Source of the DNA: Candidatus Kuenenia stuttgartensis
GTDB lineage: Bacteria; Planctomycetota; Planctomycetia; Planctomycetales; Planctomycetaceae
Assembly: GCA_945904015.1 (NCBI GenBank)
Contig: CAMDPK010000063.1
Coordinates: forward strand, 1 to 38,780
DNA: 38,780 nt
Direction of reading: 5' to 3'
The translations under genes and the position numbers were made by a program. Below the pieces are notes generated by a model. That model was not told where the DNA came from. It did not search any database and saw only the letters and a program-made list of their open reading frames with translations. Every line of letters begins with the position of its first letter. The stretch's first letter is position 1. Below are positions 16,706 through 23,929 of this stretch, piece after piece.

Positions 16706-17350
16706 CTATTTTGGATAGAAGTACCAAGCCGCGACTTGTGCCGCCAGAGCGAGAAAGTTTCCGCAGGAGTGCATCGCGATGGGGACAAGGATCGTTCCGC
16801 TCTTGAGGAAAGCCCAGGCGAGCAGAAAGCCCGCGAGCAGATTTTCAGGACTCGCGCGGCCACAAAGCACATGGACCGCTGCGAAGACAATCCCGCTCAT
16901 CGCAATCGTGCCGAGCCTGCCGCATGTCTGAAGAATGGCCAGCGTCAGAAGCCCTCGGAAGATGATTTCCTCGGAAACGGGAGCCATCACGCACATGTGA
17001 ATCAAAGCCTCAACGCTCGGTCTCGTGCGATAGATTGGAATCGTCCAACCGAAGGTGTGCCAAACACCAGCGAAGATCGCCAACACAACCGCAACCAATA
17101 GGCCGAACCAAAACGCAAGACGACACCAATAGCGCCATCCTTGGACCGGCGTGAGTCTCATTCCCAGTTCTGTGATATCGCCATTACCCAAACACAAGAC
17201 TGCGACCAAACCTGTCAGTGCGAGAAGGGTCGGGTGGATTCCCAACCAGTAGCGCGATTCAACGACATCGAGAACGACCACGACGAGAGCAATCGCACGG
17301 ATCAACGATGCTTGACGATCCGTGCGCTCACATCCGGCTTGTTCCGTCAT
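16706..17350 (-). CDS. CPBP family (CAAX-like) membrane metalloprotease
   Basis: A 214-aa integral membrane protein of the CPBP/Abi family. It has the conserved motif 1 EEIIFRG (E127, E128, R132), motif 2 histidine in FAAVHVLCG (H160), and a third motif IAMHSCGN (H194, N198), with about 6-7 hydrophobic helices. Members are intramembrane proteases, some acting on prenylated or bacteriocin-related peptides; the substrate here is unknown. The start is ATG 17350 with AAGGA upstream; a TTG at 17407 is unlikely. It begins 54 bases after the DUF1592-type gene and precedes the DUF1552 gene, so all three may be co-transcribed. Confidence 0.88.
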   Translation of the reverse strand: MTEQAGCERTDRQASLIRAIALVVVVLDVVESRYWLGIHPTLLALTGLVAVLCLGNGDITELGMRLTPVQGWRYWCRLAFWFGLLVAVVLAIFAGVWHTFGWTIPIYRTRPSVEALIHMCVMAPVSEEIIFRGLLTLAILQTCGRLGTIAMSGIVFAAVHVLCGRASPENLLAGFLLAWAFLKSGTILVPIAMHSCGNFLALAAQVAAWYFYPK

Positions 17351-17403
17351 CTTCTGATCCTTGTGGCTTCCACGACTCCGGCGGCGCGAGACTGACAAAC
17401 TCG

Positions 17404-20337
17404 TCAATTGGTCGGATCATCTTGCCCGCGTTTCTTCAGAAACTGCGGACAGGTGACAATCGACTCGATCAGACTGCCGAACCGCTCGTCATCGGCGGTG
17501 AGTTTAGCACGCATCTGCTCGATGATCGTCTTGTCTGACAGGAGCAGGCTGCGGCCAAGGGCATACGAAAACAACTTGCGAGCGAGATTCTCGACGAACT
17601 CGTCCTGACGTTTCTTGGACAGGTAACTGCGCAGGCCGTCGAGGCCGATGCCCTCACTGTCATCTGGGAAAGTGGCTCGTGCATCGACCGGGTGGCCGCC
17701 GAGGTCTTTGTTGCGGCGTTCACCGATCGGGCCGTAGCCCTCGAAGACGAGACCGATCGAGTCGAAGCGTTGATGGCAACCCGCGCAAGCTTGGTGGTCG
17801 CGGTGTCGAGCCAAGAGCTGCGGCAGCGTCAGGTCACCGAGCGTTGCTTCGTCCTTCGGAAGTTCGGGAACCTCCGGCGGCGGGGGCGGGATGTGCTCGC
17901 CGAGCAGTCGGCGGACGACCCAGTAGCCGCGCTTCACTGGACTCGTGCGCAGGCCGGGTGAGTTCTTCGTGAGGAAGACTGACATCGGCAGCAAGCCGCC
18001 GCGACCGTAACGGTGGGCGTCGTCGATGCGGACCCAGTCGTTTTGTAGGTCGGCCTTCCCAGGCCGAGAGTCAGGCTGGGAAGCCTGACCTACGTCGATG
18101 CCGTAGTGCTTCGCGAGGATTGGATTCACGAACGTGTAGTCGGCGTCGAGGAAATCGAGCACGGAACCGTTGCGCTGCACGACATCGATGAAGAAGCGGA
18201 TCGGTTCTTCGAACATGGCGGCGCGCAGTTCGTTGGTGAATCTGGCAAAGCGTTCGCGATCGACGCTGTTGTGTTCCTCGAAGCGCCGGAACTCTAACCA
18301 GTTGCCAGCGAACTCCGTGGCCAAGCCTCGGATGCGATCGTCTCGCAACATGCGGCGAGTCTGTGCGATGAGCACTTCTGGTTGGTGCAAGTCGCCAGCA
18401 GCGGCGTGGGCCAGCAGTTCGTCATCGGGCATGCTCGACCAAAGGAAATAGCTCAGCCGGCTGGCGAGTTCGTAATCCGACAACGGTTGGATTGCTTCGC
18501 CGGTCGCGATGAGATCGAAGCGGTAGCAGTAGATCGGAGACATCAGGACGCTGACGACCGAATCGCGGATCGCATCTTCGTGGCTCAGTCCGTCTTGCTC
18601 GCGCAGGTGACGGTAGAACGAGAGCAGTTCGGCACGTTCCTCGAACGACAGCGGGCGGCGATACGCACGTTCGGCGAACTTGGTGAGCGACTCAAGGTGG
18701 CTCGGTTCCGCGTCGAGCCGAGCCTTTTCGATCCAGCGGAAGTCGGCGTTCATGTTCGCGAAGTAGGTTTCGATCGCCTCGATGGCCTGCTCACTGGCCT
18801 CTTGCTGGCGGGCTTTGACCAAATAGGCGTCTCGCATCCGCGTGAGTTTCGCTTCGGTCGTCACGTCTTTGTCTTCGGGGCGAGCGAAATCGAACTCGGC
18901 ACCGCCGGCGAAGCGAGGTGGCTCGGCACGCTCGAAGAACAAAAAATCCTTGTACTGCCGCATCGGGACGCCGGTGACGAAGTTCAATTCCTGCCACAGC
19001 CGATCGAGTTCGCGCTTGCCGGCCTCATCCAGAACCAATTCGCACAGCGGCTCGTCATCGCGGAAGTAGCCTTGCATCAAGTGAAAGCCAGCCGTGAGCA
19101 ATCGCACGTCGGCCCCCAACTTCGCGTCGGCGTAGTGACCGCGGCTGGAGATCGCAAAGGCATTCGGAAACACGCGGCAGAAGTGCTCGCGAGCCACATC
19201 GAGTGCCGCGTCCTGGCCGTCGCCGGTGAGTCGCATTCGCTGCTTCGCGAGCTGTCGATTCCACCACAACACCAATGGCTGACTGCCGTCCGACTGCCCC
19301 TTCACATGCAGCTTCTCGATCTTTGGATCGAGTTCTTTTCGCAGCTTGATGACGAGGTCGCGGAGTCGCTCGCACTCGCGCCGCGCTTCGTCCGCCTGCT
19401 GCGGATCAGACGGCAACTTCTTCCACTCGGCTTGGAGCTCAGCCAGCGGGCCAGTCGGTTCCGGTTCCATCAGCGCCGAGCAAATCGTGTCGAGATATTT
19501 CGGGCTGACGACGAGCGGCGATTGTGATTCGGAATGTCGGTCGGACAATCCTGTCCGACTCCGAGGAACGGACAGGATTGTCCGTTCGAGGAGGTGTCGT
19601 AGTTGCCACGCGGCGAAGAAATAGTCGGCGAGATCGACGTTGTGCCGCTGATAGAAATCGACGATCCGCTGCACACAGAATTTGTCGCGGTCGGTCTCGG
19701 TCACAGCGAGATGCGGCGCAAAGACGAAACCGTTTGGCTTGAGCACAAGGTGATCCGAAACCAGCCGCGCCGCCGCCAAGTATTTCTTCACGAGCGCCGG
19801 CGACATCGTCAGCGATTCGCCGGAGTTGTCGAAACCGGCTTCGTTCGCCGGATCGACCGGGAACTCGCGTGTCGGCCGGATGTCGACGTCGGTCAGGTCA
19901 CGGATCGTGTTGTCGAATTCGGCGTTGCTCAACCGCCGAGCCAACACCGGCCCAGGATCGCCCGCGTGGCGGCGCGCTTCGTGTTCGCGGAACTCTTTGA
20001 TCCACTCGCCGACAATTCTTCGTTCGTTCGACGTCGGCTGTTTGGACGCTTTCTTGGGCGGCATCTCTTCCGCCTCCAGCCGTTCCAGCACGAGATCCCA
20101 GACTCGATGATTCTTGACGACCGCCGCGACGGACGAATCGCCGCTCAGGTCGAGTTTTCCTTCCTGCTTGTCGGTCCCGTGACAACTCAAGCAGTGACTT
20201 TTGACGAATGGCAACACGTCGCCAGCGAATCGCCGTTCCAATGTCGGCTCAGCGGCCGGCTTGTCGGGATGCGCCGTCACGACGACAACGAAACCGGCCA
20301 GAGCTGCCAGCGAAGCGAATAGGGAGAACCGCGACAT
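17404..20337 (-). CDS. DUF1587/1595/1592/1588/1585 cytochrome-like protein
   Basis: A 977-aa exported protein with an N-terminal Sec signal (MSRFSLFASLAALAGFVVVV) and C49-L-S-C52-H53, a heme-type motif. The domains follow the planctomycete order: DUF1587 (RRLSNAEFDNTIRDLTDVDI), DUF1595 (FAERAYRRPLSFEERAELLS), DUF1592 (SDYELASRLSYFLWSSMPDD), DUF1588 (RTSPVKRGYWVVRRLLGEHI, with a second CAGCH) and DUF1585 (FSYALGRSLLLSDK). Function is unknown, probably envelope redox. The start is ATG 20337 with GGAAGGG upstream. Two palindromes lie in frame, at about residues 252-265 and 749-764, encoding TILSVPRSRTGLSDRHSES and ASQPDSRPGKADLQ. Confidence 0.92.
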   Translation of the reverse strand: MSRFSLFASLAALAGFVVVVTAHPDKPAAEPTLERRFAGDVLPFVKSHCLSCHGTDKQEGKLDLSGDSSVAAVVKNHRVWDLVLERLEAEEMPPKKASKQPTSNERRIVGEWIKEFREHEARRHAGDPGPVLARRLSNAEFDNTIRDLTDVDIRPTREFPVDPANEAGFDNSGESLTMSPALVKKYLAAARLVSDHLVLKPNGFVFAPHLAVTETDRDKFCVQRIVDFYQRHNVDLADYFFAAWQLRHLLERTILSVPRSRTGLSDRHSESQSPLVVSPKYLDTICSALMEPEPTGPLAELQAEWKKLPSDPQQADEARRECERLRDLVIKLRKELDPKIEKLHVKGQSDGSQPLVLWWNRQLAKQRMRLTGDGQDAALDVAREHFCRVFPNAFAISSRGHYADAKLGADVRLLTAGFHLMQGYFRDDEPLCELVLDEAGKRELDRLWQELNFVTGVPMRQYKDFLFFERAEPPRFAGGAEFDFARPEDKDVTTEAKLTRMRDAYLVKARQQEASEQAIEAIETYFANMNADFRWIEKARLDAEPSHLESLTKFAERAYRRPLSFEERAELLSFYRHLREQDGLSHEDAIRDSVVSVLMSPIYCYRFDLIATGEAIQPLSDYELASRLSYFLWSSMPDDELLAHAAAGDLHQPEVLIAQTRRMLRDDRIRGLATEFAGNWLEFRRFEEHNSVDRERFARFTNELRAAMFEEPIRFFIDVVQRNGSVLDFLDADYTFVNPILAKHYGIDVGQASQPDSRPGKADLQNDWVRIDDAHRYGRGGLLPMSVFLTKNSPGLRTSPVKRGYWVVRRLLGEHIPPPPPEVPELPKDEATLGDLTLPQLLARHRDHQACAGCHQRFDSIGLVFEGYGPIGERRNKDLGGHPVDARATFPDDSEGIGLDGLRSYLSKKRQDEFVENLARKLFSYALGRSLLLSDKTIIEQMRAKLTADDERFGSLIESIVTCPQFLKKRGQDDPTN
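18045..18093. repeat. Palindromic insert in the DUF1592-type gene (1)
   Basis: GTAGGTCGGCCTTCCCAGGC and GCTGGGAAGCCTGACCTAC are imperfect inverted copies within 49 bases. On the minus strand it encodes ASQPDSRPGKADLQ between YGIDVG and NDWVRIDDAHRYGRGG, at the DUF1592/DUF1588 junction. The repeat type (GTAGGTCAGGCTTCCCAGCC) looks like a dispersed palindrome. Confidence 0.8.
19542..19584. repeat. Palindromic insert in the DUF1592-type gene (2)
   Basis: CGGACAATCCTGTCCG (19542-19557) and CGGACAGGATTGTCCG (19569-19584) are perfect inverted copies with an 11-nt loop. In frame on the minus strand they encode part of ERTILSVPRSRTGLSDRHSE, a linker-like run in a region where the family is normally compact. 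Confidence 0.85.
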
Positions 20338-20470
20338 GAAACAGCCCTTCCAATCCGGCGACCGCAGTTTTCGTGGATGCTCGCCAGGTTGTTGTTTTCT
20401 CACTTAAAAGCGACCATCGGGCCAGTACGAATCCCGTTGACCCGCGACTCAGGATACCGGAAGGCCGAGC

Positions 20471-21841
20471 ATGAAAAGAACCAACATCAGTCTTCGATGG
20501 CTCTTGTTCGGCGTCCTGTGGCTGGCCGCGTTGAACGTGGCGTTCGCTGACGACAAATCGCCGGCGTCCAAACCCAACATCGTGTTCATCATCGCCGATG
20601 ATCTCGGTTGGGCGGATGTCGCATTTCACGGTGGAAACGCACCGACACCGCATCTCGATCGGCTCGCCCGCGAGGGACTCGAACTCGCGCAACACTACGT
20701 CGCTCCAGTGTGCAGCCCGACTCGAACCGGGCTGATGACCGGCCGCTGCTGGAGTCGCTTCGGCGTCACGAATCCACAGAACGAACGGGCGTTGCCGTGG
20801 GACACGGTCACTCTGCCGCGAGCTTTGAAGAGTGTCGGCTACGACACCTGCCTCACCGGCAAATGGCATCTCGGCTCGTTGCCAGAGCAAGGGCCGAATC
20901 ATTTTGGTTTCGATCATTCCTACGGTTCACTTGCTGGCGGAGTCAGTCCGTGGAATCACCGCTACAAGCAAGGTCCGTTCACGCAGACGTGGCATCGCAA
21001 TGAGAAACTGATTGAAGAACAGGGCCACGTCACCGACCTGATCGCCGCTGAAGCCGTGAAGTGGATCGAGTCGCGCGGCATCGCTCCGTTCTTTCTGTAC
21101 GTCCCGTTCACAGCGGTCCATCTGCCGATCAAAGAACCCGATGAGTGGCTGCGTCGCGTGCCGGACTCGATCAAGGGGGATGTTCCGCGACACTATGCCG
21201 CCTGCGTGATGCACCTCGACGACGCCGTTGGCCGCATCGTCACCGCGTTGGAAAAGAAGGGCCGCCGCGACAACACGCTGCTCGTTTTCACCAGCGACAA
21301 CGGCGGCAGCACGGTCGAGAACAACGATCTCAAGTATCCGGACGACAATTGCCCGAATGGCAAGCTGACCGGCAACAACCAACCGTGGCGCGGCGAGAAA
21401 GGATCATTGTACGAAGGTGGCACGCGCGTCCCGACGATCGTCTCCTGGCCCGGCCGAGCGAAACCGGGCAAGGTCCACAGCCCCGTGCAAATCACCGATT
21501 GGATGCCGACGCTCTGCACGCTCGCCGGCGTTCGCTTCGATCGCGACTTGAAATGGGACGGCACCAGCATCGTGCCGCTGCTCACAGACCACGCCGATCT
21601 GCCGACTCGTCCGTTGTACGCCGTCGCTCCCGGCTGGCGCTCGCGTTCATTGCGGCTCGGCGACTGGAAGCTCATCGTTCACGAAGACAAGAACGCTCGC
21701 AAAGTCGAACTCTTCGACCTCGCGCTCGATCCCGCCGAATCCAAGAACCAGGCCGAGCAACTGCCCGACCGAGTCCGGCAATTGCTCGATGAACTCGACA
21801 AAGCGGCGAAACGTGATCGAGATGCCGTTGCCGGGAAATGA
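20471..21841 (+). CDS. Exported sulfatase (arylsulfatase type)
   Basis: A 456-aa sulfatase with a signal peptide (MKRTNISLRWLLFGVLWLAA, cleavage after FA near residue 26). The metal site IIADDLG carries D43 and D44. The formylglycine site V-C81-S-P-T-R-T-G fits the CxPxR motif, so it needs a formylglycine-generating enzyme. LTGKWHLG and FTSDNGGS are further active-site segments. It hydrolyses sulfate esters, probably of sulfated polysaccharides, in the periplasm or outside; planctomycetes carry many such genes. It is divergent from the DUF1592-type gene (133-base gap) and heads a co-directional group with the next three genes. Confidence 0.93.
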   Translation: MKRTNISLRWLLFGVLWLAALNVAFADDKSPASKPNIVFIIADDLGWADVAFHGGNAPTPHLDRLAREGLELAQHYVAPVCSPTRTGLMTGRCWSRFGVTNPQNERALPWDTVTLPRALKSVGYDTCLTGKWHLGSLPEQGPNHFGFDHSYGSLAGGVSPWNHRYKQGPFTQTWHRNEKLIEEQGHVTDLIAAEAVKWIESRGIAPFFLYVPFTAVHLPIKEPDEWLRRVPDSIKGDVPRHYAACVMHLDDAVGRIVTALEKKGRRDNTLLVFTSDNGGSTVENNDLKYPDDNCPNGKLTGNNQPWRGEKGSLYEGGTRVPTIVSWPGRAKPGKVHSPVQITDWMPTLCTLAGVRFDRDLKWDGTSIVPLLTDHADLPTRPLYAVAPGWRSRSLRLGDWKLIVHEDKNARKVELFDLALDPAESKNQAEQLPDRVRQLLDELDKAAKRDRDAVAGK

Positions 21842-21875
21842 AATGTCGAGCTGAACTCAACCAGGGAAATGCGAA

Positions 21876-22520
21876 ATGAAAACCGAGACCTACGGCGGGC
21901 GAGTGATCGAAGTTGCCGACAGCGAAAGTGAGTTGCGGGCCTTGTACGGCCCACCGTCCGAGATTGCGGCTCGCAAGTGCCTGTCTCGACTCGATGAGCA
22001 CTGCCGCCACTTCATCGAGCGGTCGCCGTTTTTGTGTTTGTCGAGCGCGGCGGCTGACGGCTCGGCCGATATTTCTCCGCGAGGGGATGCTCCTGGATTC
22101 GTCCGCGTGCTGGACGAGCAGACGCTGTTTGTGCCCGACCGGTTAGGGAACAATCGCATCGACTCGCTGAGGAATCTGGTGTGCAATCCACACGTCGGGC
22201 TGCTCTTTCTGATTCCCGGAATCGACGAAACGCTGCGGGTGAACGGCGTCGCGCGAGTCGTGCTGCGTTCAGAATTGCTTGACGAATGCACGGTTGGCGG
22301 CAAGACGCCTCGCAGCGGAATTCTGGTCGAAGTGCGTGAGGCGTTTTTGCAATGCGCGAAAGCGCTGAAGCGCTCGCGACTCTGGTCCGAGGACTACCGG
22401 CTGACACAGGATCAAATGCCGACGCTCGGCAAGATGCTCGTCGATCAACTCTGTCTGACGACGCCGGTCAGCGAACTCGACGCGATGATCGACAAGGCGT
22501 ACCGTGAAAAACTCTACTGA
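21876..22520 (+). CDS. PPOX-type FMN flavoprotein (MSMEG_1061-like)
   Basis: A 214-aa protein of the pyridoxamine-5'-phosphate-oxidase-like split-barrel group. Segments: FIERSPFLCLSSAAADGSAD, then ISPRGDAPGFVRVLDEQTLF, then PDRLGNNRIDSLRNLVCNPH, which fit the MSMEG_1061 subfamily (FMN-binding, unknown substrate). Length fits. There is no signal peptide, so it is cytoplasmic. It lies 34 bases after the sulfatase, and could share its transcript, although the functions do not obviously match. A dispersed palindrome follows the stop. Confidence 0.85.
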   Translation: MKTETYGGRVIEVADSESELRALYGPPSEIAARKCLSRLDEHCRHFIERSPFLCLSSAAADGSADISPRGDAPGFVRVLDEQTLFVPDRLGNNRIDSLRNLVCNPHVGLLFLIPGIDETLRVNGVARVVLRSELLDECTVGGKTPRSGILVEVREAFLQCAKALKRSRLWSEDYRLTQDQMPTLGKMLVDQLCLTTPVSELDAMIDKAYREKLY

Positions 22521-22529
22521 GGTCCGATT

Positions 22530-22591
22530 CCAGCACGACGCGCCAGCGAGTGGTCGATCGGAGAAAATCACTCGCTGGCGCGGCGTGCTGG
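22530..22591. repeat. Palindromic element, family shared with 11718 and 30348
   Basis: Arms 22530-22552 and 22569-22591 pair with one mismatch (CCAGCACGACGCGCCAGCGA...). Loop 16 nt. The core CGACGCGCCAGCGAG is identical to the left arm at 30348. It lies between the PPOX and lactonase genes. Confidence 0.85.
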
Positions 22592-22673
22592 TTGATGCGA
22601 CAGGCTCGACCTTCTACGGTGACGACCCGTCGAAGCGGACAGGTCTCAGCCTCTCGAAGTTTTGGAGCGACCC

Positions 22674-23819
22674 ATGAACGTCAACTGTGTGCGATCTCTG
22701 TTTCCCATTTTGGTAGGTGCGATGTTGAGCAACACACTTCCGACAGCGAATGCGGACGAACCTCTGGTTTTCATCTCGGCCTTCGCGGCCGGCGACAAGG
22801 GGAGCATTCACGCCTTCCAGTTGGAGTCGAAGACCGGCCAACTCAAGCCGGTGCAGCAGACATCCGGCGTTGAGAACCCGTTCTTCCTGGCGGTGTCGAA
22901 GAACCAGAAGTTTCTGTATTCGATTCACGCGAAAAACTTCGGCGGCAAGGAGAACGAGCAGATCGCCGCCTATCAGATCGAGGGACGCACCGGCCGATTG
23001 AAACTCTTGAACCGGCAATCGGCGCTCGGCACAGCGGCCTGTTCTCTGGACGTCGACGCGACAGGCAAATCGGTGCTGGTCGCCAACTATTCCACTGGCA
23101 GCGTGGCGTCGCTGCCGGTGCAGGCGGATGGATCGCTCGGTGAGGCGGCGTCCTTCGTCCAGCACACAGGATCGAGTGTCGATCCCGCTCGGCAGAAGGA
23201 ACCGCACGCGCATTGCATCGTCGTCAGCCCGGACAATCGGTTTGTCTTCGCAGCCGATTTGGGACTCGACCAAGTGCTCAGCTATCGACTGGATGCGAAG
23301 ACGTCGAAGCTGACTCCCAACGATCCGCCATTCGCCAAATCACCCGCCGGAGCCGGGCCTCGGCATCTGACATTCCACCCGAACGGCAAACGAGTCTACG
23401 TGATCAACGAACTCAGCAATTCGGTGACCGTGTTCGATTACGACGTCAAAGCCGGAAGCCTCACCGAGAAGCAAACGATTTCAACAGTCCCGCAGGAATT
23501 CAAAGGGACGAGCCATTGCGCCGACTTGAAGATCACTCCGAACGGCCGCTTTCTGTACGGCACGAATCGCGGACACGACAGCATCGCCGCGTATCGCATC
23601 GGTGACGATGGCAAGCTGACGCTGATCGGTATCGAACCAAGTCTCGGCAAAGGTCCGCAAAACCTGGCGATCATGCCCGGCGGTGAATTGCTGCTGTGCG
23701 CGAACATGGCGGGCAGCAACGTCGCGACGTTTCGGATCGACTCGAAAACCGGCGGGCTGAAGTCTGTCGGCGAACCAGTCGCGATCACCAGTCCGTCCTG
23801 CATCATGGTCCTGCCGTAG
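22674..23819 (+). CDS. Exported lactonase-family beta-propeller
   Basis: A 381-aa protein with a signal-like start (MNVNCVRSLFPILVGAMLSN) and the seven-bladed propeller of the lactonase (YbhE/Pgl-like) family. Recurrent blade motifs include NPFFLAVSKNQKFLYSIH, ACSLDVDATGKSVLVANYST, HCIVVSPDNRFVFAADLGLD, HLTFHPNGKRVYVINELSNS and DLKITPNGRFLYGTNRGHDS. Cytoplasmic members hydrolyse 6-phosphogluconolactone; this exported one more likely acts on another sugar lactone. The start is ATG 22674 with GGAG upstream; the longer frame begins with TTG. TAG is the stop. Confidence 0.87.
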   Translation: MNVNCVRSLFPILVGAMLSNTLPTANADEPLVFISAFAAGDKGSIHAFQLESKTGQLKPVQQTSGVENPFFLAVSKNQKFLYSIHAKNFGGKENEQIAAYQIEGRTGRLKLLNRQSALGTAACSLDVDATGKSVLVANYSTGSVASLPVQADGSLGEAASFVQHTGSSVDPARQKEPHAHCIVVSPDNRFVFAADLGLDQVLSYRLDAKTSKLTPNDPPFAKSPAGAGPRHLTFHPNGKRVYVINELSNSVTVFDYDVKAGSLTEKQTISTVPQEFKGTSHCADLKITPNGRFLYGTNRGHDSIAAYRIGDDGKLTLIGIEPSLGKGPQNLAIMPGGELLLCANMAGSNVATFRIDSKTGGLKSVGEPVAITSPSCIMVLP

Positions 23820-23820
23820 T

Positions 23821-23839
23821 CCGACCCCTTGTGGGTCGG
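23821..23839 (+). terminator. Possible hairpin terminator after the lactonase gene
   Basis: CCGACCC and GGGTCGG form a perfect 7-bp stem with a 5-nt loop, directly behind the TAG at 23819. TCGATTTCTG follows, a poor T-run, so termination is only plausible. Confidence 0.4.
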
Positions 23840-23929
23840 TCGATTTCTGAATGGCTCGAATCGACCAGGCTACAGCGAGACGGGCAAGAGTGCCCATCCT
23901 CCAAACCTTGAATCCGGAGACTTCATCCC

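Noticed and set aside
15278..17101. 607-codon plus-strand frame across the DUF1552 and CPBP genes
   Set aside because: It runs opposite two recognised genes and their gap, with biased composition and no motifs.
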